This document shows, piece after piece, positions 34,838-42,605 of a stretch of DNA of 48,324 bases. The position numbers and the translations under genes are program-made. Position 1 is the stretch's first letter. Each line of letters starts with the position of its first letter. Source of the stretch: Secundilactobacillus collinoides DSM 20515 = JCM 1123. GTDB lineage: Bacteria; Bacillota; Bacilli; Lactobacillales; Lactobacillaceae. The DNA is taken from NCBI RefSeq assembly GCF_001435975.1, contig NZ_AYYR01000054.1:138875-187198 (forward strand), in the 5' to 3' direction. The notes below the pieces were generated by a model, which saw only the letters and a program-made list of their open reading frames with translations, was not told the DNA's origin and did not search any database.

Positions 34838-35551
34838 TTAACGGCCGCTTCGACACCGGTCAACAAAATCTTCAAACAAGGCGTTTTCTTCTGGCATTGT
34901 TTCATAAAGATACTCTGGGTGCCACTGAACGGCGACAACTTGGTCATCGTCCTGTGATTCGATCATTTCAACGGCACCGTCATCGGCCCGTCCGGACACC
35001 ATTAAATGCGATCCCGGTTCCTTGACAGTCTGATGGTGGTTGGAGTTGACATACGGATGTGAACCTAGCAACTCAGCGGCGATCGTGTCGCCCTTAATGT
35101 TGACGTGGTGGGTCGGGTAGATCAACGGCGCTTCTTGCTGGTGTTTCAATCTTGCATCGGGTGACTGGCTTGGAAAGTCCTGATACATCGTACCACCAAG
35201 TGCGATGGCGATAATCTGGGCACCGCGACAAATTCCGAAGATGGCCTTGCCGGCAGAAAAAGCTTTCTGACATAGTGCGACTTCAAACTGGTCTTTTTTC
35301 ATGGAGGTCGCGCCGATTTCGCGTATGGGTTCTTCACCAAATAGCGTGGGGTCAATGTCGGGGCCACCGAGAAACGCGAATCCGTCACAGCGGGTCACGT
35401 AGTCTTCAGCAAGTTCCGGGTTATTGCATGGCAGCATGACAGGGATTCCGCCAGCTGCAATGACCGCCTGCATGACGTTATCGTAAGCATAGTCGCGAAA
35501 GCCGAGGTCTGTTTTGACCGTGTCAGCTGGCATTCCGATTAATGGTTTCAT
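34838..35551 (-). CDS. class I glutamine amidotransferase-like peptidase C26 (gamma-glutamyl-GABA hydrolase type)
   Basis: This is a 237-aa cytoplasmic protein. The nucleophile elbow is GICRGAQ (Cys), the His-Glu pair is in QWHPEYL, and FLGGPDIDP matches the PuuD branch. PuuD releases glutamate from gamma-glutamyl compounds in putrescine breakdown; whether that is the substrate here is open, since no other putrescine genes are present. The ATG at 35551 is preferred (GAGAAG 8 nt upstream) over the GTG three codons earlier, which overlaps that site. It is monocistronic; a large palindrome lies further upstream. Confidence 0.87.
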   Translation of the reverse strand: MKPLIGMPADTVKTDLGFRDYAYDNVMQAVIAAGGIPVMLPCNNPELAEDYVTRCDGFAFLGGPDIDPTLFGEEPIREIGATSMKKDQFEVALCQKAFSAGKAIFGICRGAQIIAIALGGTMYQDFPSQSPDARLKHQQEAPLIYPTHHVNIKGDTIAAELLGSHPYVNSNHHQTVKEPGSHLMVSGRADDGAVEMIESQDDDQVVAVQWHPEYLYETMPEENALFEDFVDRCRSGR

Positions 35552-35655
35552 TATGATCACTTCTCAGTTCGTTTTAAGAATAGGATACGCCTAAACGAGG
35601 TATGGGCATAGATAGTTGTGAAAAATGCTGGTACAAATTGGTTAATGACTGACGC

Positions 35656-35702
35656 AGAAGCGGACCATTTACAAACCCGGGTTTGTAAAATAGGCCGCTT
35701 CT
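35656..35702. terminator. large palindrome, likely bidirectional terminator
   Basis: AGAAGCGG and CCGCTTCT enclose TTTACAAACCCGGGTTTGTAAA, a perfect inner palindrome. It lies between two minus-strand genes and probably ends the Dps-like transcript. A rearranged duplicate hairpin is another explanation. Confidence 0.6.
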
Positions 35703-35800
35703 TTGCAAGCCTTTGGGTTGTAGCACTTATTTCGGCTCAGTTGCCTAGAAAACGTGGTATTGCAGTCATTTCCGGCAGGCACTTCTGCCCCGCACTTTGG

Positions 35801-36328
35801 TTATTCCGGTTTGTCGATGCCATGTCCCAAAGCGTCTTCTAGGAGGCGGACAGCATGGTTATTCTCGCCAAAAATCTGAGTTAGATAGGCGGCCATCGCA
35901 GGCCGGCTTTCTTTTTTTGCTAGGGTAATTGCCCGGGTCACGAACAGATTCTGTGTGTTGTAGTCTTTGATGGTCGCGGTTAATACGGTTTCGGTGTCAT
36001 GGTATTTTAAGCGGCCGTCCTCATCCAGCATCGCGTACGTCTTGTATTCAGCGGTGGTCGAGGGTGGCAATTGTCCCTCATCGAGCAGGACGTCAGCAAG
36101 ATCGTCATAGGTTTGCCGTGCCCGTGCAATCAGGGTGGTGTACAGCGGCTTGATTGCCGCACTTGCGGGACCCTTCAAGAACCACTTGGCTTGGTGAAGT
36201 TTAGTTATATGGACGTTTAAATTAGCCACAATGTGTCCGGCCATTGCGCCAGCAGTTGGTGTGTGGTGGTCGGTGTCGGCCTGTTTGATTTCGGTCTGGT
36301 AAGCTGCTTCAATTTGGTCTGTTGTCAC
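35801..36328 (-). CDS. Dps/ferritin-like iron-storage protein
   Basis: This 175-aa, mostly helical protein follows the Dps/ferritin plan: NLNVHITKLHQAKWFLKG near residues 36-53, YDDLADVLLDEGQLPPST near 74-91, and two further helices. Dps cages oxidise and store iron and protect DNA in stress. The His-rich ferroxidase site is partly unusual: AKW replaces the common T-H-W pattern. The start is GTG 36328 with GGGAGG 7 nt upstream. It lies 12 nt after the HMA gene, so the two are cotranscribed, and shares the metal context with the P-type ATPase. Confidence 0.7.
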   Translation of the reverse strand: MTTDQIEAAYQTEIKQADTDHHTPTAGAMAGHIVANLNVHITKLHQAKWFLKGPASAAIKPLYTTLIARARQTYDDLADVLLDEGQLPPSTTAEYKTYAMLDEDGRLKYHDTETVLTATIKDYNTQNLFVTRAITLAKKESRPAMAAYLTQIFGENNHAVRLLEDALGHGIDKPE

Positions 36329-36340
36329 AATAATTCCTCC

Positions 36341-36574
36341 CTAGGCTTCTGTCTTAATCTTGACACTTTTGACGGTGTAACCAAGTTTGCTGACCACTTC
36401 GACGAGTTGATCAGCGGTGGTTTGGCGTTCGTTAAAATCAATTTTGATCTTGCTGGCGTTGAAGCGTACCTGAACCTTTTCAGTTCCAGGGTGTTTTGAG
36501 ACAGCACTTTGAATCTTGGTCATGCAAGAGGGACAGGTGAGTGTGTCGAGTTGTAAAATAGCACGTTTTGTCAT
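36341..36574 (-). CDS. HMA-domain metal-binding protein (metallochaperone-like)
   Basis: This is a 77-aa single heavy-metal-associated domain. The metal motif is LTCPSCM (CxxC), followed by the beta-alpha-beta pattern of CopZ/HMA proteins. It probably binds a soft or transition metal and passes it to the ATPase encoded upstream, which has no HMA domain of its own. The metal cannot be named. The start is ATG 36574 with GGAGG 9 nt upstream. It is first gene of an HMA-Dps unit behind the inverted repeat at 36633-36652. Confidence 0.8.
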   Translation of the reverse strand: MTKRAILQLDTLTCPSCMTKIQSAVSKHPGTEKVQVRFNASKIKIDFNERQTTADQLVEVVSKLGYTVKSVKIKTEA

Positions 36575-36632
36575 GGTAATAACCTCCAAGTTGTTTTGAA
36601 TAGATTTAGTTTAACGGGCTTGGCGTGAATTT

Positions 36633-36652
36633 AACTTGATCCAGGTCAAGTT
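36633..36652. promoter_or_regulatory. inverted repeat before the HMA-Dps unit (FNR/CRP-like box)
   Basis: AACTTGATCCAGGTCAAGTT is a palindrome (seven-base arms around six bases) with the core TTGAT-N4-GTCAA. This is close to the TTGAT-N4-ATCAA sites of FNR-like proteins. It lies about 60 bp upstream of the HMA start. A similar box lies before the ATPase gene. Confidence 0.6.
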
Positions 36653-36785
36653 CAGCCTTTTTTTTAACACGATTTAGCGATTCGTTTCGTATCTAGTTGG
36701 TATTGGGCAATTACGGGTTGTCGGTAGCAGAAGTGAGGTTCCTGCTGGTCAATGAGGTGGGTATCAGCAGAAGATTCGCCGGTTA

Positions 36786-38699
36786 TCAGGGATGATTTTC
36801 GACCGGTGTCGCTGATTGTTTCGGCTGAGTCATCGGCAGTTTACCGAAACGAATCAGTCGCATGGCGTTCAAGATGACTATGAGAATACTTGTCTCGTGG
36901 ACGAACATCCCACTGGCCATGTAGATGACCCCAAGAATCAGACCAACCAGCAGGAAGATGACGACCCCGATAGCGAGCGCAATGTTTTCTTTCGTGACGC
37001 GGACGGTCTTTTTAGCTAGGGCGAAAGCGTGAACTAGGGCTTGAAAACTGGATTGCATGAGGACAACGTCGGAAGTTTCTATCGCGACATCGGTGCCGCT
37101 GCCCATGGCAATTCCGATGTCAGCAGTGGCAATGGCGGGGCTGTCGTTGATACCATCGCCGACAAAGGCAACGCGGCGACCAGCGGCCTGGGCAGCCTTG
37201 ATGACGGCAACTTTTTGTTCGGGCAGCAGTTCTGCACGCACTTCGTCGATACCGATTTGGGCGGCCACTGAGTTGGCGGTTGCCTGATTATCGCCAGTCA
37301 GCATGACGAGATGTTTTGCACCATGACCGTGCAAGGCTTGAAGGGCAGTCTTCACCTCTGGCCGGACCACGTCTGCCACGCCGACAATGAGGGCGAGTTG
37401 ATCGTCGACAGTTTCGATGATGACTGAATTGCCATCGTTTTGAATCTCAGCCAAATCAAATTTCTGGGCGGGTGTGAGAGCGATATGGTTGGCGGTCAGT
37501 AAAGCCTGGTTACCTACGAGCACGTGGTGACCAGAAATGTCTGCCACGAGACCCTGACCCTTGATAGTATTGTTGTCCGTGACGGTAAGATTTTGATAGG
37601 CCAACCCCTTATCAGCAACATAGGCGATGACAGCTTTGCCAAGCGGATGGTCGGACAGTTTTTCGGCTCCCGCAAGTAATGACAGGGCCATGTTACTGTT
37701 GCTTGTGTAGGTCTTGACCTGTGTTACGGCGGTGTTGCCCATGGTTAACGTCCCAGTTTTATCAAACATGAACGTGTCGATTTTTGAAAAATCGTCCATT
37801 ACGGCGCCACCTTTGAGTAAGATACCGCGCTTGGCGCCGTTGCCGATGCCGGCAACGTTGGCAACGGGTGCACCAATCACAAGCGCCCCCGGACAGCCTA
37901 GAACCAACACCGTGATGGCAGTTGAAAAGTTTTGGGTTGTGAGATACACGATCAGCGCAATAATCAAAACCGCTGGGGTGTAATACTGCGCGAAGCGGTC
38001 AATAAAGGATTCAGTCTTGGATTTGGCATCCTGGGCGTCCTCTACCAGTTCAATGATTTTGCCGAAAGTGGTGTCGTCGCCAACCTTGGCAGCTTCAATT
38101 GTTAGCGTACCGTTGTGCACCTGGGATCCAGTAAAAACGGTGTCGCCCGTTTGTTTTGTGACTGGGACTGATTCACCGGTAATCACTGCTTCGTTGAGGT
38201 AACCCGCACCGTTAATAATTGTGCCATCAACGGGCACCGTGGCACCGGTTTTAACCAAAACGTGATCTCCTTTCTCAACATCGTCGAGATCAACCGTTTC
38301 AGTCGTGCCGTCTGAGTGCAGCAGTTCTGCGGTTGCCGGTGTCAGCTCAGTCAAAGTCTTAATGGCATCGCGGGTCTTCGCAAGTGTCCGCTGTTCGAGG
38401 TAGCTGCCAAAGAGGAATAAGAAGGTCACGATGGCCGATTCGTTGTATTCACCAATGAGAAAGGCACCGATGACAGCAATCGAGACCAGCAATTCAATGC
38501 TGATGACCCCGACCCTCAATGCTTGATAGGCGCGGCGCATGATGGGGATGGCGGCCAAAATTGAGGCGGCTATCATGGCGGCCGTGTAGCCTTGCTGGTA
38601 ATGGAGCCCAAACTGGCTGAGGTAAGCCGCGGCAATCAGTATGGCACTTAGAGCAGTGTATTGATTTTGATGGTGCTGCATATAGGCTTGAAATTTCAT
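36786..38699 (-). CDS. P1B-type heavy-metal-transporting ATPase (CPG motif, no N-terminal HMA domain)
   Basis: This 637-aa metal pump has TGES in the actuator domain, GCPGALVIGAP in the sixth membrane helix, DKTGTLT as phosphorylation site, and GDGINDSPA in the hinge. The metal-site motif is CPG, not the canonical CPC, CPH or SPC, so the cargo cannot be read from it (Zn, Cd, Co or Fe are all possible). No HMA domain precedes the helices; a separate HMA protein is encoded just downstream. The ATG follows AAAGGACG. The TTGAC-N4-GTCAA box at 38774-38787 is probably in its promoter region. Confidence 0.9.
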   Translation of the reverse strand: MKFQAYMQHHQNQYTALSAILIAAAYLSQFGLHYQQGYTAAMIAASILAAIPIMRRAYQALRVGVISIELLVSIAVIGAFLIGEYNESAIVTFLFLFGSYLEQRTLAKTRDAIKTLTELTPATAELLHSDGTTETVDLDDVEKGDHVLVKTGATVPVDGTIINGAGYLNEAVITGESVPVTKQTGDTVFTGSQVHNGTLTIEAAKVGDDTTFGKIIELVEDAQDAKSKTESFIDRFAQYYTPAVLIIALIVYLTTQNFSTAITVLVLGCPGALVIGAPVANVAGIGNGAKRGILLKGGAVMDDFSKIDTFMFDKTGTLTMGNTAVTQVKTYTSNSNMALSLLAGAEKLSDHPLGKAVIAYVADKGLAYQNLTVTDNNTIKGQGLVADISGHHVLVGNQALLTANHIALTPAQKFDLAEIQNDGNSVIIETVDDQLALIVGVADVVRPEVKTALQALHGHGAKHLVMLTGDNQATANSVAAQIGIDEVRAELLPEQKVAVIKAAQAAGRRVAFVGDGINDSPAIATADIGIAMGSGTDVAIETSDVVLMQSSFQALVHAFALAKKTVRVTKENIALAIGVVIFLLVGLILGVIYMASGMFVHETSILIVILNAMRLIRFGKLPMTQPKQSATPVENHP

Positions 38700-38773
38700 G
38701 TTGTTTCGCGTCCTTTCTTTTTACATGTCCTGTTTGATTGGCTATATCGTACGATGATTTGCCGGAAAAGAAA

Positions 38774-38787
38774 TTGACGGCGGTCAA
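38774..38787. promoter_or_regulatory. inverted repeat before the P-type ATPase (FNR/CRP-like box)
   Basis: TTGACGGCGGTCAA is TTGAC-N4-GTCAA, a perfect inverted repeat in the 170-bp region between the ATPase gene (minus) and the DUF998 gene (plus). It matches the half-sites of the box before the HMA-Dps unit. Confidence 0.55.
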
Positions 38788-38869
38788 GTTGGACATAAAA
38801 GTTGCGAAATTTCTGCGTTTACTAGAAAATAGGGGATGTAGATTAAGAAAGAGGAATGGAAAACAACAC

Positions 38870-40066
38870 ATGTCAGAACAAAAAATGCGGCTTAAACTGC
38901 CGCAAAAAGTAACTAAGCAGCTAGCGCTAAAAGATGGCGACCAGGTGAAAATAACGCTGCGTAACCACGATGCATTGATCCAGAGTTCCGCGAGTGAAAT
39001 TTCGTTATATCAGCGTATCTCATTGGCCTGGTACGTGTTGCCGGCAGTGGTCTGTGCACTCGTCTTTAACGCTTTTTTCGCAGTTCGTGAGGACAATCAA
39101 ATTCCGTTGAGTGGGAATACGTCACTGGCGACAGCGACGATTCTGCTGGGGGTGATCGTTGGAACGATACTATTTGGTATCTTCTTTATTCGTGAACGCC
39201 GTAATCAGACCAACACGTTTTCCAAGAATATTTACTGGCGGAATTTTCCAGTCATTATTTTGTCGTTTGCACTTATTTTGGGGTTAGGGTTATTAGGCTT
39301 TTTCTGGCTATTTAGAACGATGTTTGATGGTTTATCGTTTGACCGGCTGACGGCAACGATCATTTTCTTTATTTTTGAAACGATTATTAACTACGTGATG
39401 ATTCTCGTCGCCTTTTCGTTAGCACCCAACATGCTGATTCGACTATTTACACTGGCAATCATCAGCGGCGTCCTGATCGCGATGGCTTCTAATACGTCAC
39501 GGCGGTGGTGGCAATATAATCTGAGCTTTTTGGGCACAAAACTAGCTAGTAACAGTTGGCAATTCAATATCACACTCATGTTTTCGGCTTTGATCATGGT
39601 GGCGCTTGTTGATTACATCTTTGTGTCACTGCACGCTAGTTATCCGCATTCTTGGCGGCTAAATGTGTTGCGCGGGGTTCTGACGCTCATGGCAGTCGAC
39701 CTCGGTTCAGTCGGCTTTTTCCCAAACAACGCGGCCTCACATTACATGCATGATAAGGTTTCGGGTTTTCTGGTGTACTTCATTATTATTCTGATTGTTG
39801 GCATTCGATGGCTGTTGCCGGGTATTACCAAGGAGTTTTTGACGTTGTCGTACACGATTGGTGCGATCCTAGTCGCTGCCGACATTTTGTTTCAAGGCGT
39901 TGGCTACTTATCGTTGACCGCTTTTGAAATTATTGGGTTTGTGCTGTCATTCGGCTGGGTCGTCATGCTGTTGCAGCTGCTGCAACAGTTGATCGACCGC
40001 GGGACCCGTGTTTTTTACGTTAAGGCCAAGGTAAAACCTTCTGAAAACAAGCAAGATTTGTTATAA
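38870..40066 (+). CDS. membrane protein: AbrB-like N-terminus with DUF998-type integral membrane domain
   Basis: The 398-aa protein begins with a soluble segment KMRLKLPQKVTKQLALKDGD (about residues 5-24), resembling the swapped-hairpin AbrB/SpoVT fold found in DNA-binding and antitoxin proteins. About ten helices follow, in a region I assign to DUF998-like membrane proteins with moderate confidence. Such fusions could be membrane-tethered sensors. The ATG at 38870 has AGAGGA 14 nt upstream, long but the only candidate near an in-frame ATG. A promoter for the next gene lies in its last codons. Confidence 0.65.
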   Translation: MSEQKMRLKLPQKVTKQLALKDGDQVKITLRNHDALIQSSASEISLYQRISLAWYVLPAVVCALVFNAFFAVREDNQIPLSGNTSLATATILLGVIVGTILFGIFFIRERRNQTNTFSKNIYWRNFPVIILSFALILGLGLLGFFWLFRTMFDGLSFDRLTATIIFFIFETIINYVMILVAFSLAPNMLIRLFTLAIISGVLIAMASNTSRRWWQYNLSFLGTKLASNSWQFNITLMFSALIMVALVDYIFVSLHASYPHSWRLNVLRGVLTLMAVDLGSVGFFPNNAASHYMHDKVSGFLVYFIIILIVGIRWLLPGITKEFLTLSYTIGAILVAADILFQGVGYLSLTAFEIIGFVLSFGWVVMLLQLLQQLIDRGTRVFYVKAKVKPSENKQDLL

Positions 40067-40067
40067 T
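40039..40067 (+). promoter_or_regulatory. promoter of the B3/B4-domain gene
   Basis: TTCTGA (40039-40044), a 17-bp spacer and TATAAT (40062-40067), overlapping the end of the DUF998 gene. Confidence 0.6.
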
Positions 40068-40107
40068 AGTGGTAAATACAACAAAAAGTTGGAAGGACGT
40101 GTCTGTT

Positions 40108-40812
40108 ATGAGTCAGTTCGTTGTTGAAAAACCATTTTGGGATATTTTTCCGGAGGTTCGAATCGCGTTGATTCGCGTGACGGGATTAGATAATCACGAT
40201 CATGGTCAACTGCCGGACACTGTGGTAGAAGAAGCTAACGCGCACGTGGCCGACTTGATTCCAGACGACCCCATCAGTGCCAACCCGTTGATTCACGAGT
40301 GGCGCGAAGCTTTTCGGAAGTTTAAGACCAAGAAAGGCGCCCGTTGCGCGGTGGAAAATTTGTTAAAACGGTCGAAGAATGGGAATCCCGTTCGGTCGAT
40401 CGACCCCATGGTAGATTTATACAACGCCTGTTCACTACGCACTGGGTTTCCGGTTGCCAGTTTGGATACTGAATCGATTCAGGGTGACATTCGGTTAACG
40501 GTGGCCAAGGGCGGCGAACCGTTCCAAGCCATCAGTGAAGATGAACCAGAACCGGCATTGGATGGTGAAGTGATCTACGCGGATGATGCCGGCGTGGTCA
40601 GTCGCTGTTGGTGCTGGCGGGATGCCGAACGGGTCGAGACTCGCGATGACACCACGGCTGCCACGATGTACATTGAATGTTTGAAGCCAGAATGGCAGGC
40701 TGACCACGAAGCAGCTGTCAACCAGTTGACGAGTGAAATCGAGCAGTACTTGGGTGCGAAGACGGAGACCGTTTATGTTGATGCGGCTCATAGTGCTGTG
40801 GATTATGATTAA
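40108..40812 (+). CDS. B3/B4-domain protein (PheT-like tRNA-binding/editing fold)
   Basis: This 234-aa cytoplasmic protein is related to the B3/B4 module of phenylalanyl-tRNA synthetase beta subunit, as a free-standing form common in Firmicutes. Recognisable parts are an N-terminal strand region, NPLIHEWREAFRKFKTKKGA, RSIDPMVDLYNACSLRTGFPV, and a C-terminal domain ending with TVYVDAAHS. The role is unknown; editing of mischarged tRNA or amino acid binding are possible. The ATG at 40108 follows GGAAGGA. It has its own promoter. Confidence 0.82.
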   Translation: MSQFVVEKPFWDIFPEVRIALIRVTGLDNHDHGQLPDTVVEEANAHVADLIPDDPISANPLIHEWREAFRKFKTKKGARCAVENLLKRSKNGNPVRSIDPMVDLYNACSLRTGFPVASLDTESIQGDIRLTVAKGGEPFQAISEDEPEPALDGEVIYADDAGVVSRCWCWRDAERVETRDDTTAATMYIECLKPEWQADHEAAVNQLTSEIEQYLGAKTETVYVDAAHSAVDYD

Positions 40813-41177
40813 AGAATGAAAAAAGTGGTTGCTGCTTTCTGAAACTCTTTGCGCTCAGTTGTCTAGGAAGTCTTTCTAATTTATCACAGCAAATGGGAGT
40901 GGCCGAAAGACGGGTTTGCCTGGGTGCTTTTTGCTGATCTAGGCTGGAATAAACTTGTCATTTTATGGTTGTCTAGTGATGATTGAGATTTTTAACTTGT
41001 TATCCTTCCTAAGGTTCCCCGTAATTACGAAATCATTAATGGAAGAACGTATTTCGTGAAGAAAAGAGCAGTAATACGGTGATTTTTGACTAGTCATTCT
41101 AAACTAAAAAATGGACCCAGACCAGAAAATTATTTTTTCTGATGTGGGTCTATTTTTTGATACTGAAGACAACAGTT
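40813..41177. other. gene-free stretch before the convergent HXXEE gene
   Basis: It contains traces of the dispersed element family (GCTCAGTTGTCTAGGAAG near 40852) and ends in the terminator at 41106-41158. No gene is supported. Confidence 0.5.
41106..41158. terminator. bidirectional terminator
   Basis: AAAAATGGACCCAGACCAGA pairs with TCTGATGTGGGTCTATTTTT with few mismatches and has A/T tracts on both sides. It lies 20 bp beyond the stop of the minus-strand HXXEE gene. Confidence 0.75.
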
Positions 41178-41822
41178 CTATTTCAAAAATTTAGTGAAGT
41201 ATTTCGCTGAAGCATAGCCGTATGACGTGTTGTGATTTCGAAATAACCGTTCTGGTAAGAGAATTTCAATCAGGCCCATGAGTATCAGCATAATAATTGT
41301 TTTTACCCAGTCGTAGCCTGTAACACCACTGGCGATAACGTTTTGAATCATCATAATAGCGATGACGCCAAAGCCAAGGTAGGCAGAAGCAAAGCCGGGA
41401 TTGTAGATTGTTTTTTTACCGCGATCTTTAAACCGGCGATACATTGTAACGCCAAAGAAGGTGTGCATGCCAACTTCCAGCAAACAAAAACCGCAGAGTG
41501 CCATCACGATCCAAGTGTTTTGAGCGAAAAAGAGACAACCGAGATAGACGATTTCAGCGATGCAGACGGTCAACATATCCGTTATTCTGTTCATTGGGTA
41601 GCGGTTGGGGTCATTCGAGCCAAAGGTTAGATTGTATTAATAATGAAATCCACCAGGCAGTTGCCATTCTTCGCAGGCATGAATCGGTAAAATGATGGCT
41701 ACTGTCCAAATAAGCCTGAATCTTGTCGACCAATTTGAGCCGGCTGCTACTAAAATCATTAACAAGACGATGCCGACAACATACAAAATGTTTAACCAGC
41801 TTTTATCCCACTTTTCTAACAT
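41178..41822 (-). pseudogene. HXXEE-domain membrane protein, interrupted by an in-frame stop
   Basis: The frame reads as one protein of about 214 residues. It starts at ATG 41822 (GGAGG 8 nt upstream) with helices and the motif HACEE (HXXEE). GGFHY is then followed by TAA at 41637-41639. The same frame continues YNLTFGSNDPNRYPMN, matching the expected family sequence after the HXXEE helix, and goes on for over 130 residues with three more helices. So it is a nonsense mutation, not a frameshift. The truncated product has 61 residues. HXXEE proteins have unknown function. It is divergent from a TetR gene and probably its target. Confidence 0.85.
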
Positions 41823-41865
41823 GTAAAACACCTCCAATTTTTAATCTTGAGGTTAGTATAAATGA

Positions 41866-41888
41866 AACTATTGTGTGATACAATAGTT
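41866..41888. promoter_or_regulatory. TetR-type operator overlapping divergent promoters
   Basis: AACTATTG, 7 nt, CAATAGTT form a perfect inverted repeat. On the minus strand TTGTAT and TATACT (17-bp spacer) form the promoter of the HXXEE gene, and the operator covers its -35 and spacer. The TetR regulator downstream is the natural candidate binder. Confidence 0.8.
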
Positions 41889-41947
41889 CCATAAAATACT
41901 GAACTAATTTAGCGGAAGAGTTCCATATTTTGAGGGGAGAGTGTGAT

Positions 41948-42505
41948 ATGTATCACATCAAATCAGATAAACGGTCACAACGGTCAGCCCGATTAATTAC
42001 TGCGGGATTGGATCGGTGCCTGGCTGAAAGTAAATTTGAAGACATTACAATCTCCACGTTGGTGGCTGAGGCTACCGTGGGCCGGGCGACCTTTTATCGG
42101 TTGTTTGATTCTGCGACGGATGTTCTGGTGTATGAGTGTGATCAATTGTTTGAAACGATGACGGTCGATCATCACGAATTTTCCAGTATTAATACTTGGT
42201 TGCAAACAAATATTGACACATTCATTGCCAATGCCGTTTTATTAGAAACATTAATTCGAACACATCAGACACAAGCTATTTATGCGGCCCAACTCCGAAC
42301 GCTTCAGAAAATGCCATTCTTGACTGATCGTTTAGGATTACCAACAGACCAAATCGATTTTTTGAATGCAAGTCTGGCTGCGTTGTTGATCAGTACGCTG
42401 TCAATGTGGTTTGAACATCACAAAAAGGAGTCACCTGAAAGATTGTTTGAGATGATCAAGGTGACGATACAAAGTTTGTCAGTTGGCTTAGCAGATTTGT
42501 CTTGA
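41948..42505 (+). CDS. TetR family transcriptional regulator
   Basis: This 185-aa protein has an N-terminal HTH: SARLITAGLDRCLAESKF, then DITISTLVAEATVGRATFYRLF, the classic TetR helix-turn-helix ending in xTFYxxF. The C-terminal region is a helical ligand or dimer domain with QTNIDTFIANAVL and SLAALLISTLSMW. The ATG at 41948 is chosen because GAGGGGAG lies 8 nt upstream. It is divergent from the HXXEE gene with the operator between them, so it likely represses that gene and perhaps itself. The inducer is unknown. Confidence 0.88.
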   Translation: MYHIKSDKRSQRSARLITAGLDRCLAESKFEDITISTLVAEATVGRATFYRLFDSATDVLVYECDQLFETMTVDHHEFSSINTWLQTNIDTFIANAVLLETLIRTHQTQAIYAAQLRTLQKMPFLTDRLGLPTDQIDFLNASLAALLISTLSMWFEHHKKESPERLFEMIKVTIQSLSVGLADLS

Positions 42506-42605
42506 GTGTTGTTTTAGTTGCCATTCTCAAAGAATTATCTAAGCGATTAAACCCTAATTTTGGTAAGATAAACTCAGGTAACTTCAAGTAAGAGGGGGAA
42601 TCATC

